Below, piece by piece: positions 1 to 7,481 of a stretch of DNA of 34,161 bases. Source of the stretch: Lachnospiraceae bacterium (GTDB taxonomy: Bacteria; Bacillota; Clostridia; Lachnospirales; Lachnospiraceae). Under the pieces are notes generated by a model. That model was not told the DNA's origin. It saw nothing but the letters and a program-made list of their open reading frames with translations, and searched no databases. Position 1 is the stretch's first letter. Each line of letters starts with the position of its first letter. The position numbers and the translations under genes were made by a program. Where the stretch lies: assembly GCA_024682555.1 (NCBI GenBank), contig JAIKZD010000030.1, positions 1-34,161 of the forward strand. The letters are read 5' to 3'.

Positions 1-2
1 GA

Positions 3-77
3 CAGCACATCCATATCCAGTATGACGGATTGGGATTCATCCCTCTGAATGAACTCTTAGCACAAGAAAAGGCGTGA
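3..77 (+). CDS. Possible C-terminal end of an unknown gene (partial at left edge)
   Basis: An open frame enters from the left edge and ends with TGA at 75-77; its last residues read GFIPLNELLAQEKA. The family cannot be recognised from so short a tail. The stop lies inside the 5' arm of the hairpin at 69-92, which is unusually close for a terminator. A competing frame (stop at 46-48) would place the stop before the hairpin, so the frame is uncertain. Confidence 0.3.
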   Translation, partial: QHIHIQYDGLGFIPLNELLAQEKA

Positions 78-92
78 CCAAAGCCACGCCTT
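69..92. terminator. Short G+C-rich hairpin, probable terminator
   Basis: AAGGCGTG (69-76) pairs perfectly with CACGCCTT (85-92) around an 8-base loop. Read on the minus strand the hairpin is followed by TTTTCTT, and on the plus strand by a weaker pyrimidine stretch. It could therefore end transcription from either side and separates the upstream gene from the amino-acid transporter. Confidence 0.55.
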
Positions 93-208
93 CCCATTCT
101 TAAATTCTTAAACATTACTGTCTTATGACGCTCCCAGCTTATACAGGGCGGGTTTACAAATCACAAATCCTGCCGTGAAATGAATACAGCTGAAAGTTCA
201 CTGCTTTA

Positions 209-237
209 TTGCACTAAAGTTTCACATGTGTTAATAT
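209..237 (+). promoter_or_regulatory. Sigma-70/SigA promoter of the amino-acid transporter operon
   Basis: TTGCAC at 209-214 and TAATAT at 232-237 are separated by exactly 17 bp. A TG one base before the -10 (229-230) gives an extended -10. Transcription would start near 244, leaving a leader of about 110 nt before the lipoprotein start codon at 357. Confidence 0.75.
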
Positions 238-248
238 TTCAAAGTGAG

Positions 249-321
249 TCCCGGACAGAGCTTCAACCGGGACCTCAATCTGATCCCGGTCGGGGCTTAA
301 ACCAAAGCCTCACCCCCGGGA
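249..321 (+). other. Structured 5' leader with competing hairpins
   Basis: Four related segments can pair in alternative ways. GTCCCGG (249-255) complements CCGGGAC (267-273). ACCGGGA (266-272) complements TCCCGGT (284-290). GGCTT (294-298) complements AAGCC (305-309). TCCCGG (284-289) could also pair with CCGGGA (316-321). The first two helices share bases and cannot form together, as in attenuators and riboswitches. I do not recognise a known riboswitch or T-box core. Regulatory function is inferred. Confidence 0.4.
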
Positions 322-356
322 AGCAATCGGCAGAATCAAAGAGGAGAGAAGAAATC

Positions 357-1178
357 ATGAAAAAATCTGGAATCATTTTTATGACACTGTGTATGATCGT
401 TACTGCAGGTCTTTTTGCAGGCTGTGCAGGCGCTGCAGCAACAGCAACGGGCACCGGATCGGGTTCTTCGGGCGAAATGTTTACGGTGGGTTTTGATGCG
501 GAGTTTCCGCCTTACGGCTTCATGGACGATAACGGCGATTACACCGGATTTGATCTTGAGCTTGCGGAGGAAGTATGCAAACGTAACGGCTGGGAGCTGG
601 TAAAGCAGCCTATCGACTGGGATGCCAAGGATGCAGAGCTCAATTCGGGCACAATAGACTGTATCTGGAACGGGTTTACCATTAACGGCCGTGAGGAACA
701 GTATACATTTACAGATCCTTATGTAGACAACAGCCAGGTTGTAATAGTTAATTCCGAAAGCGGTGTCAGCGATATCGCAGGTCTTGCGGGAAAAACCGTG
801 GGAGTTCAGAAGGATTCCAGCGCTCTGGCAGCTCTTGAAGGCGACAGGGCGGATGTTGCGGAAACCTTCGGAACACTTACCCAGTACGGGGATTATAACA
901 CGGCCTTCATGGATCTTAAGCAGGGTGTGCTGGATGCGGTATGTATCGATATAGGTGTTGCAAATTATCTTCTTGAACAGAACGGTGAAGGATTTGCAAT
1001 TCTTGACGAGCAGCTGTCCACCGAGCAGTATGGTGTAGGATTCAAGCTCGGAAACGAGGAACTTCGCGACAAGGTTCAGAAGACACTTAATGAAATGGCT
1101 GAGGACGGAACCGTGGATAAGATCGCTGAGAATTACGCCGACTACGGTATTCCCGAATCTCTCTGCATAGGAAAATAA
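357..1178 (+). CDS. Polar amino-acid ABC transporter substrate-binding lipoprotein
   Basis: Extracellular solute receptor of SBP family 3, anchored to the membrane by lipid. It delivers a polar amino acid to the permease and ATPase that follow. The 273-residue protein begins with a signal peptide (residues 1-22) ending in lipobox LFAG before Cys23. The mature part opens with the family pattern FTVGFDAEFPPYGF, followed by the GFDLELAEEV segment. An ATG at 180 extends the frame by 59 residues, but the start at 357 has the GAGGAGAG ribosome site and directly begins the signal peptide, so I chose it. The ligand cannot be told from sequence. First gene of a four-gene operon driven by the promoter at 209-237. 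Confidence 0.9.
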   Translation: MKKSGIIFMTLCMIVTAGLFAGCAGAAATATGTGSGSSGEMFTVGFDAEFPPYGFMDDNGDYTGFDLELAEEVCKRNGWELVKQPIDWDAKDAELNSGTIDCIWNGFTINGREEQYTFTDPYVDNSQVVIVNSESGVSDIAGLAGKTVGVQKDSSALAALEGDRADVAETFGTLTQYGDYNTAFMDLKQGVLDAVCIDIGVANYLLEQNGEGFAILDEQLSTEQYGVGFKLGNEELRDKVQKTLNEMAEDGTVDKIAENYADYGIPESLCIGK

Positions 1179-1181
1179 AAC

Positions 1182-1835
1182 ATGTCGATAACCACGGTTT
1201 TTATGAAATTGATGGGTGGAATGGGAGTAACAGTGTTGATATTTATATTGACACTGTTATTTGCTACACCTCTGGGACTTCCGCTCTGCCTTGCGAGGAT
1301 GAGCAAAAATAAGATACTTTCAGGGATTTCGGGTGCATACATCTCCGTGATGCGCGGAACACCGCTGATGCTGCAGCTCATCGTCATTTATTTTCTGCCC
1401 TATTACGGATTTGGTATAAATGTATCGGCAAAGTACAGGTTTGCTGCGGTCATCATTGCTTTTTCCCTGAATTATGCGGCTTATTTTTCGGAGATCTACA
1501 GATCGGGGATCCAGTCCATACCGGGAGGGCAGTATGAAGCCGCACAGCTGCTTGGTTATTCCGAGGTGCAGACTTTTTTCAGGATAATAATCCCCCAGAT
1601 GACAAAGAGGGTGATTCCCGCAATGACCAATGAGATCATCACCCTCGTTAAGGACACTTCATTATCCTTTGCCATAGCAACGGCTGAGATGTTTACCATG
1701 GCCAAACAGATAGCCGCCAAACAGGCAAGCCTTATGCCGCTTATGGCCGCGGGAATCTTTTATTACGTTTTCAACCTGATCGTTGCGCAGCTTTGCAAGA
1801 TGGTCGAGAAACATTATGATTATTACAGGATCTGA
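1182..1835 (+). CDS. Amino-acid ABC transporter permease (HisM/GlnP family)
   Basis: Membrane subunit of the polar amino-acid importer. The 217-residue protein has several hydrophobic spans; the first covers roughly residues 10-32. Around residue 35-60 it has the N-terminal family pattern SVMRGTPLMLQL. The cytoplasmic EAA loop reads EAAQLLGYSEVQTFFRIIIP, the site that docks the ATPase. It starts three bases after the stop of the binding protein and ends three bases before the ATPase start, so translation is probably coupled. Length and motif are typical of this family; it presumably works as a homodimer because only one permease is encoded. Confidence 0.92.
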   Translation: MSITTVFMKLMGGMGVTVLIFILTLLFATPLGLPLCLARMSKNKILSGISGAYISVMRGTPLMLQLIVIYFLPYYGFGINVSAKYRFAAVIIAFSLNYAAYFSEIYRSGIQSIPGGQYEAAQLLGYSEVQTFFRIIIPQMTKRVIPAMTNEIITLVKDTSLSFAIATAEMFTMAKQIAAKQASLMPLMAAGIFYYVFNLIVAQLCKMVEKHYDYYRI

Positions 1836-1838
1836 GAT

Positions 1839-2594
1839 ATGGCTTTATTCAGTATGGAAAACTGCAGAAAATCCTTTGGCGGCACCGAAGTCCTTAAGGG
1901 AATAACATTAAACGTTGAAAAGGGCGAGGTGGTTTCAGTGATCGGACCTTCCGGCTCGGGGAAATCCACCCTTTTAAGATGTGCCTGCATGCTGGAAACA
2001 ATGGATGCAGGTAACCTTATTTATGCCGGGAAATATGCCGCGTCCGAAAGAGACGGAAAAGTCGTATATGCCAAAGGTAATGAACTAAAAGAGATACGAA
2101 AGACCTTCGGACTGGTATTTCAGAATTTCAATCTGTTTCCGCATTACAACGTTCTTAAGAATGTTACGGAACCGATGGTGATAGCGGGCAGGGACAAAAA
2201 AAGCGCCGAAGAGAAAGCGATGGAAGAACTGAATAAGCTGGGGCTTTCGGATAAGGCAAAAGAATATCCCTGCAATCTCTCGGGCGGGCAGCAGCAGAGG
2301 GTATCCATTGCAAGAGCCCTTGCTCTGGAGCCGGAAATCCTCTTTTTTGACGAACCCACATCGGCTCTCGATCCCGAGCTTACCGGGGAAGTGCTAAAGG
2401 TTATCAGGGATCTGGCCGCGATGCATATGACAATGATCATCGTTACTCACGAAATGAACTTTGCCAGGGATGTATCCGACAGGATGATCTTTATGGAGGA
2501 CGGAGTTATCCGGGCGGAGGGTACACCGGAGGAGCTCTTTAGTTCGGAAGATGCGAGACTTAAGGCATTTATGGGAAGGCTTGCCGGGGAATAA
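1839..2594 (+). CDS. Amino-acid ABC transporter ATP-binding protein (GlnQ family)
   Basis: Cytoplasmic ATPase of the polar amino-acid importer, 251 residues, the usual length. Walker A is GPSGSGKST near residue 36, the Q-loop lies in GLVFQNFNLFPHYNVL, the signature is LSGGQQQR, Walker B is ILFFDEPTSALDPE, and the switch histidine is in VTHEM. The NLFPHYNVL stretch is typical of the GlnQ/HisP group. It follows the permease after three bases and completes a one-lipoprotein, one-permease, one-ATPase system. Confidence 0.95.
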   Translation: MALFSMENCRKSFGGTEVLKGITLNVEKGEVVSVIGPSGSGKSTLLRCACMLETMDAGNLIYAGKYAASERDGKVVYAKGNELKEIRKTFGLVFQNFNLFPHYNVLKNVTEPMVIAGRDKKSAEEKAMEELNKLGLSDKAKEYPCNLSGGQQQRVSIARALALEPEILFFDEPTSALDPELTGEVLKVIRDLAAMHMTMIIVTHEMNFARDVSDRMIFMEDGVIRAEGTPEELFSSEDARLKAFMGRLAGE

Positions 2595-2615
2595 GAAAAC
2601 AAAGAGGTACGGATC

Positions 2616-3425
2616 ATGAAGATAAGCATTTACAATACCTGGGATCATGTAAACAAGGCTTTTGCCGAAGGCGAGAAGAGAGCGGTACTTGCCTGGGACG
2701 GAGAGTACAGGATAAATGATATCATTGAATTTTCGGAGCTTACACCCGGGCGTTTTTATGTGGTAAGGGTCGATGCCACAATGGATGAGGCCCTTGTGTA
2801 TATCACAAAGGAAAGTGTCCTTTATACGGTACCCTTTTATGAAAAAAAGACCAGCTACAATCCGCTGTCTTTTTTCGGAAACAGACATTATGTTTCCATC
2901 CGGTTTGCCGAGGATCATGAGATAAGCTGTTACAGGAACCTTTCAAGGAACAGCTTTGACCAGCATGATGTCGACGGGGTATATCCGCATTCATCCGCAA
3001 ATGTTGAAACAAGAGGCGAGGCGGTGTTTGCGGCAAGAAATGCGATCGACGGCTTTGTTGCCACAAGAGGACACGGAGAGTGGCCTTATGAGTCCTGGGG
3101 GATAAACAGGCAGGATGATGCAAAGATAACCATTGATTTCGGAAGAAAAGTTGATGTTGATAAGATATATATCTATACAAGGGCCGATTTTCCCCATGAC
3201 AACTGGTGGGTAAGCGGTACCCTGAGCTTTTCCGACGGAAGCCGCTTAAAGATCGCCCTTGAGAAAAAGACCGATGAGCCCCAGATATTTGAAAACATTG
3301 ACAGAAAAGGGATCACGTGGCTGTCTCTTGATGAGCTTATAAAGGCCGATGACCCGAGTCCTTTCCCTGCCCTTACACAGATAGAGGTTTACGGAACGCA
3401 AAGCCGTTTACGGGCTGATCTGTGA
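2616..3425 (+). CDS. Cytoplasmic protein with discoidin (F5/8 type C)-like C-terminal domain, function unknown
   Basis: A 269-residue protein with no signal peptide or membrane segment. The N-terminal part (about 1-115) is not recognised. The C-terminal part (about 125-265) has the layout of galactose-binding/discoidin domains: SSANVETRGEAVFAARNAIDG, then ITIDFGRKVDVDKIYIYTR, GTLSFSDG and a final ALTQIEVYGT strand. Such domains usually bind sugars or surfaces and are normally secreted, so a cytoplasmic copy is odd. It begins 21 bases after the ATPase stop, preceded by AGAGG, and is most likely co-transcribed with the transporter. Sugar binding, or a part in a carbohydrate enzyme complex, is possible but unproven. 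Confidence 0.65.
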   Translation: MKISIYNTWDHVNKAFAEGEKRAVLAWDGEYRINDIIEFSELTPGRFYVVRVDATMDEALVYITKESVLYTVPFYEKKTSYNPLSFFGNRHYVSIRFAEDHEISCYRNLSRNSFDQHDVDGVYPHSSANVETRGEAVFAARNAIDGFVATRGHGEWPYESWGINRQDDAKITIDFGRKVDVDKIYIYTRADFPHDNWWVSGTLSFSDGSRLKIALEKKTDEPQIFENIDRKGITWLSLDELIKADDPSPFPALTQIEVYGTQSRLRADL

Positions 3426-3433
3426 TTAAGGTG

Positions 3434-3479
3434 CCGGATTTTGTAAGGAAATATACGGCTTTCAGCCGCCAAAATCCGG
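3434..3479. terminator. Two-stem palindrome between convergent genes, possible bidirectional terminator
   Basis: CCGGATTTTG (3434-3443) pairs perfectly with CAAAATCCGG (3470-3479). Inside it CGGCT (3456-3460) pairs with AGCCG (3464-3468). It fills the short gap between two convergent genes. No U-rich tail follows on either strand beyond the A/T bases in the stem, so efficient intrinsic termination is uncertain. Confidence 0.5.
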
Positions 3480-3493
3480 TATACAATGTCTGC

Positions 3494-4372
3494 TTACGGT
3501 GCAAGATGCGGGATCGATCGTTTCTTCAGTTCACCCGGCGAGATCCCGTATTCTTTTTTGAAAGCCCTGTAAAAGCTTGAATAATCGTCAAAACCATAGG
3601 TCTGGTATACATCATTTATCGAAAGGTTTCCGAGTATGGCATCATGGCACAGCTGGAGCCTTTTTTTCTTTATATACTGGTGTATGGAGATCCCTATATT
3701 ATCCTTAAAGACATGTGAGATATAGAATTTGCTCAGAAAAAAGTGTGCGGCAAGATTATCAAGTGACAGATCCTCGTCTATATGATGCTCGATATAGCTG
3801 CATATGCTCTGATAAAGGGATTCATGTGACAGAGGGATGTCTTCCTGCTGCTCGTAGGCTATGCGGTTTATCGAGAAAAGTATCTCGGAAACGCTCAGAT
3901 AAAGCTTCGTCTTTTTTCCGAACCTTTCCCCGTTTTGTTCCTCTATCACCGAAAACAGCTTTGACAGGATGGTGTTAAAGGTGATGTGATCTGTGCGTAT
4001 CCTGAATCTGTCATATCGGAAAACATTGTCTATCACATAGCTGTAATCGGATGAGGATCTGTTTATCATATCAAAGAAATCCGGGCTCACCCAGAGATCA
4101 AAACGCCTGTAGGGTATCTCATAATCCTTTACTTTTATACCGTGAGGAGTGGAAGGAGGAACGATCACGATATCGCCGTAGGAGAGGATATAGTGATTTT
4201 TGTTGACTATTGCCTCTGCGTGCCCCTCCAGAAAGAAATAAAATTCATAATAGGGATGGGTATGTATGAGGGTACGGTTTTTGGGCTTTACGTCACTGTA
4301 GTAGTAAAGCTCGTAATCTTCGGCTAACATATACTGCCTGTCGTCGTAGTTTGTCGTGAGATTCTTTTTCAT
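3494..4372 (-). CDS. AraC-family transcriptional regulator with N-terminal cupin domain
   Basis: DNA-binding regulator of 292 residues. Residues about 25-95 form a cupin-like ligand domain (THPYYEFYFFLEG, YGDIVIVPPSTPHGI). The last 100 residues hold the two helix-turn-helix motifs of AraC/XylS proteins (LDNLAAHFFLSKFYISHVFK and INDVYQTYGFDDYSSFYRAFKKEYGISPGEL). The start is set by GAGGAGA just upstream on the minus strand. It lies downstream of kduD on the same strand and diverges from the big pectin operon, so it plausibly responds to a pectin-derived sugar and controls that operon. This is inference from position. A hairpin terminator (4384-4423) lies directly before its ribosome site. Confidence 0.88.
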   Translation of the reverse strand: MKKNLTTNYDDRQYMLAEDYELYYYSDVKPKNRTLIHTHPYYEFYFFLEGHAEAIVNKNHYILSYGDIVIVPPSTPHGIKVKDYEIPYRRFDLWVSPDFFDMINRSSSDYSYVIDNVFRYDRFRIRTDHITFNTILSKLFSVIEEQNGERFGKKTKLYLSVSEILFSINRIAYEQQEDIPLSHESLYQSICSYIEHHIDEDLSLDNLAAHFFLSKFYISHVFKDNIGISIHQYIKKKRLQLCHDAILGNLSINDVYQTYGFDDYSSFYRAFKKEYGISPGELKKRSIPHLAP

Positions 4373-4383
4373 CCGGCTCTCCT

Positions 4384-4423
4384 CAAAAACAGATCCCCGA
4401 TGCAGAAAGAAGCATCAGGGATC
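4384..4423 (-). terminator. Intrinsic terminator of kduD, directly before the AraC gene
   Basis: On the minus strand GATCCCTGATGC (4423-4412) pairs with GCATCGGGGATC (4403-4392), one G-U pair included, around an 8-base loop. A TGTTTTTG tail (4391-4384) follows. The tail runs straight into the AraC ribosome site, so this element probably throttles read-through from kduD into the regulator. Confidence 0.7.
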
Positions 4424-4432
4424 CTTTGATCA

Positions 4433-5299
4433 TCAGTCGTTTACTTTGATGGTATCGTCTTCTTTTTCGGCGGCGAATTTACTCTCGTCAAGGTTTCCGG
4501 GATCCTGTCCGATGTAGGCAAGGATACCTCCGTCGATATATATCACCTGTCCGTTTATGAAGTCTGAAGCCTCTGATGCAAGAAATACCGCAAGTCCCTG
4601 AAGGTCTTCGGTTTTTCCCCAGCGCTGTGCAGGTGTCTTCGAACGGATGAAGCGGTCAAAGGGGTTCATCGATCCATCGGCGCCCCTCTCACGAAGCGGA
4701 GCCGTCTGAGGTGTTGCTATGTATCCGGGGCCTATGGCATTACACTGGATATTGAACTGGCCGTATTCCGAGCAGATATTCCTTGTGAGCATCTTGAGTC
4801 CGCCTTTGGCAGCTGCATATGCGGAAACCGTTTCACGACCGAGCTCACTCATCATGGAGCAGGCGTTTATTATCTTGCCGGCGCCCTTTTTGATCATTGC
4901 GGGAAGCACAGCCTTTGAGCAGATGAAGGGTCCGGTAAGGTCAACGTCTATTACCTGATTCCACTGTTCCACCGTCATCTCGGTCATCGGGATCCGCTTT
5001 ATGATACCGGCATTATTTACCAGGATGTCAATGGAACCCACTTTCTCTTCAACGCTTTTCACAAAGGAAAGAACCTGGTCTTCCTTTGTAACATCACACA
5101 CGGCACCGAAAGCTTCGATCCCGAGTTTCTTATATTCGTTTCTTCCGCGTTCCACAAGCTCTTCATTGATATCATTGAATACTATCTTTGCGCCTGCTTC
5201 GGCAAAAGCTTCCGCATAGGCAAGTCCCAAGCCGTAAGAGGCACCCGTTACCCATGCAACCTTTCCGTCAAGTCTGAATTTGTCCATTACACCAGCCAT
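4433..5299 (-). CDS. kduD: SDR oxidoreductase: 2-dehydro-3-deoxy-D-gluconate 5-dehydrogenase / gluconate 5-dehydrogenase type
   Basis: Short-chain dehydrogenase of 288 residues. TGASYGLG (18-25) binds the nucleotide; Asp43 at the end of the second strand suggests NAD(H); NNAG is at 95-98; the catalytic set is Ser148, Tyr161 and Lys165 (YAAAK). The Met at 5299 has GGAGG eight bases before it, whereas a longer frame to 5482 adds 61 unconserved residues and has no ribosome site. KduD interconverts 2,5-diketo-3-deoxygluconate and KDG in the unsaturated-uronate branch. kduI and kdgF in this window support that role. Gluconate 5-dehydrogenase (IdnO) is very similar, so the exact substrate is inferred from context. 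The C-terminal tail is highly charged. Confidence 0.8.
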   Translation of the reverse strand: MAGVMDKFRLDGKVAWVTGASYGLGLAYAEAFAEAGAKIVFNDINEELVERGRNEYKKLGIEAFGAVCDVTKEDQVLSFVKSVEEKVGSIDILVNNAGIIKRIPMTEMTVEQWNQVIDVDLTGPFICSKAVLPAMIKKGAGKIINACSMMSELGRETVSAYAAAKGGLKMLTRNICSEYGQFNIQCNAIGPGYIATPQTAPLRERGADGSMNPFDRFIRSKTPAQRWGKTEDLQGLAVFLASEASDFINGQVIYIDGGILAYIGQDPGNLDESKFAAEKEDDTIKVND

Positions 5300-5799
5300 A
5301 ATCAATCCTCCATTCTGTATATATACGATGACGCAGACAACATATTCTGTGTTACTACTCACAGCCACTCTTCCCTTCATTCGCAAACCCTGTACTTCGT
5401 ACTCCTGCATCCGCTTCGCGTATGGGTTTTGCCCATGCGGGGGAGGTTCCTTTACGCAGCATATTGAGTGCAATAACCGCAAATATGTCTCATATACTAT
5501 AATAAGCGGTATCTCAAAAAAAGCAAAGAAAATTTATATTATAAACAATTTTTGCAATGTATAGGACAATTTTACCACTGTTCTTTTTGGAAAATTTTCA
5601 TATTATTTTACTTAATCAGTAAAGATATTTGGACATTTTGCATACTGCCTGAGCTCATGAACCTTATGGGGATGACGGGATATGTGTTATTTCAAATCAT
5701 GATGAGCATGTGCCAAATGGATTCCCGGAAGGGTCGGGCAGAGAAGACTGTGCAGAAAAGCTACCGGATATTTCCATAACAGATTACAGGAGGGTAAAA
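5300..5799. other. 500-bp divergent intergenic region between kduD and the sugar ABC operon
   Basis: No convincing gene. The kduD-proximal half (about 5383-5450) is rich in small palindromes: GTAC-TTC-GTAC at 5392-5402, CGC-TTC-GCG at 5412-5420, and an 8-bp hairpin 5419-5426/5432-5439. The middle (about 5480-5620) is very A+T-rich and probably holds the divergent promoters and AraC sites. Short open frames here (for example 5552-5779) have no ribosome site or family resemblance. No strong plus-strand promoter with 16-18 bp spacing could be picked out. Confidence 0.6.
5499..5526 (-). promoter_or_regulatory. Candidate kduD promoter (minus strand)
   Basis: On the minus strand TTGCTT (5526-5521) and TATTAT (5504-5499) are 16 bp apart. 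The A+T-rich surroundings make chance matches easy. If real, it gives a leader of roughly 190 nt that contains the palindromes at 5392-5439. Confidence 0.3.
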
Positions 5800-7455
5800 A
5801 TGAAGAAGAAAGTATTGGCAATTTTGTTAATGGCCGCTATGGTAACTTCTCTTACGGCATGCGGCGGCGCAGACAGTGCGGCAAGCGGTGCGGCTGACGG
5901 AGGAAAAACGGAGACCGCGGAAGAAACAGCATCATCCGAGACTGCAGAAGCATCATCTGACGGGTATGTTCTTGAGAAGATCACCATGGTTGTGGACGGA
6001 ACACTTACCGCTACGGTAGACAGCGGACAGCAGGATTTCAACGCCCAATGGGACGCATATGTATCCGAGAAGGTCGGACATGATATCCATCTTGATATCC
6101 AGCAGCAGGATCATTCCGGATATGTTGATGCGGTTGGCCGTATCTTTGCATCAGGAAGCTATCCCGATGTTATGATAATGCCCGCATCCATGTACACACA
6201 GTATGTTAATACGGGAATCCTCTGGGATATGACGGAGGCATATGAAAATGCAGACTTCCAGTCACGTATGCTCTATCCCGAGGTTAATGAAAACGTAAAG
6301 ACGGTAGGCGGCGGAAAGCTTTACGGACTTGCACCCACATACGGAAACGGCTGCGTTACCTATGTTAAGAAGGCATGGCTTGACAATGTGGGAATCGATC
6401 CCGAAAGCATCAAGACCTTTGATGATTATTACAATATGCTGCTTGCTTTTCATGAGAAGGATCCTGACGGAAACGGAAAGGACGGAGACACCTACGGAAC
6501 CATCGCAGCAGGTTATTTAAAGACGGATGAGGCTCCTTATATCAATTATCTTCCCGAGTTCTGGCAGGATGCATATCCGGCTATCTATGAAAAGGACGGA
6601 ACATGGGTCGATGGTTTCCAGGAGCAGGCTACGAAGGATGCCCTTTCAAGACTCCGCAAGGCTTATGAAGACGGCGTTATCGATCCCCTGACACTTACGG
6701 CGGGAACAAAGGATGCACGTGAGAAATGGTTCTCAAATGATCAGACCGGTTCGGCAGGTGCTTTTACATACTGGGCAGGAACATGGTATCAGAATCTTAC
6801 CGACAGTCTTTCAAAGAATGATGTTGATTCCGAGATAGTAGAGATCGCACCCATAGCTGAGGTTGGTGCTTATCTCAACAGGGAAGCTCCGGTATGGGTG
6901 ATCATCGACGACGGTGACGGAGATAATGCCCGTGAACAGGCTATATTTGACGCCTTCTTTGAGACAATGCTCGACGGAGCTTACGGCCAGGTATTGTGGA
7001 CATACGGAGCAGAAGATGTTCACTGGTCAACAAAGGCTGAAACCTTTACAACCAATGCGGATGATCCCGAGAAGAAGAAGGATTACGAGTATGCAGAGGG
7101 AGAATTCCATCTTAAGCAGGCTCCGAACGATCCCAACACCGTATGGAAAAAGAATCATCTCGATCCCGCTCTTACGATCGTTTCGATGACCGATGAGTAC
7201 AAGGATTTTGTTTCAAACTCAAGCCTTGCTGCTGAAGGAAATGCCTTCTTTACATCACACATGAAGGATGCTCCTTTATCACCTTCATCAGAGACCCTGA
7301 CAGAGGCAGCAGGAACCATCAAGGATGCAAAGGATGTTCTGATCTCAGCCGTAATAGTAGACGGAGCCGATATAAATACAGCAATGGATACATATGTTGC
7401 CACGGTAGGAGCTATCGTAGATCAGATACTTGAAGAGCTTAATTCGGCAGAATGA
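5800..7455 (+). CDS. Oligosaccharide ABC transporter substrate-binding lipoprotein (YtcQ/LplA type)
   Basis: Large extracellular sugar receptor, 551 residues, lipid-anchored at Cys21 of MKKKVLAILLMAAMVTSLTAC (lipobox LTAC). A low-complexity Ser/Ala/Glu/Thr linker follows. Size and sequence fit the YtcQ/LplA group, which bind complex or rhamnogalacturonan oligosaccharides with LplB/LplC-type permeases, and those are the next two genes. The start is fixed by AGGAGGG eight bases upstream; the frame extends 30 codons further but without a ribosome site. First gene of the pectin operon and probably the most highly expressed, given the stem-loop just after it. Ligand specificity for pectic oligosaccharides is inferred from context. 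Confidence 0.88.
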   Translation: MKKKVLAILLMAAMVTSLTACGGADSAASGAADGGKTETAEETASSETAEASSDGYVLEKITMVVDGTLTATVDSGQQDFNAQWDAYVSEKVGHDIHLDIQQQDHSGYVDAVGRIFASGSYPDVMIMPASMYTQYVNTGILWDMTEAYENADFQSRMLYPEVNENVKTVGGGKLYGLAPTYGNGCVTYVKKAWLDNVGIDPESIKTFDDYYNMLLAFHEKDPDGNGKDGDTYGTIAAGYLKTDEAPYINYLPEFWQDAYPAIYEKDGTWVDGFQEQATKDALSRLRKAYEDGVIDPLTLTAGTKDAREKWFSNDQTGSAGAFTYWAGTWYQNLTDSLSKNDVDSEIVEIAPIAEVGAYLNREAPVWVIIDDGDGDNAREQAIFDAFFETMLDGAYGQVLWTYGAEDVHWSTKAETFTTNADDPEKKKDYEYAEGEFHLKQAPNDPNTVWKKNHLDPALTIVSMTDEYKDFVSNSSLAAEGNAFFTSHMKDAPLSPSSETLTEAAGTIKDAKDVLISAVIVDGADINTAMDTYVATVGAIVDQILEELNSAE

Positions 7456-7481
7456 TCTTATAGTTCTGAAAATGAAATCAT

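Noticed and set aside
180-356. Longer frame for the amino-acid binding protein starting at ATG 180.
   Set aside because: The extra 59 residues precede a perfect lipoprotein signal peptide, overlap the promoter and leader, and lack a ribosome site. ATG 357 has GAGGAGAG.
1839-2594. Could this ATPase energise the sugar importer at 7537-9373?
   Set aside because: Its sequence is of the GlnQ/HisP amino-acid type and it is coupled to its own permease; sugar importers of the YtcP type use MsmX/UgpC-type ATPases.
5300-5482. 61-residue N-terminal extension of the SDR gene.
   Set aside because: It runs through palindromic intergenic DNA, has no ribosome site and no SDR similarity; ATG 5299 has GGAGG at the right distance.
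5552-5779. Small open frame of 75 codons in the divergent intergenic region.
   Set aside because: No ribosome site, A+T-rich composition and no recognisable motif; it overlaps the upstream part of the sugar-receptor frame.
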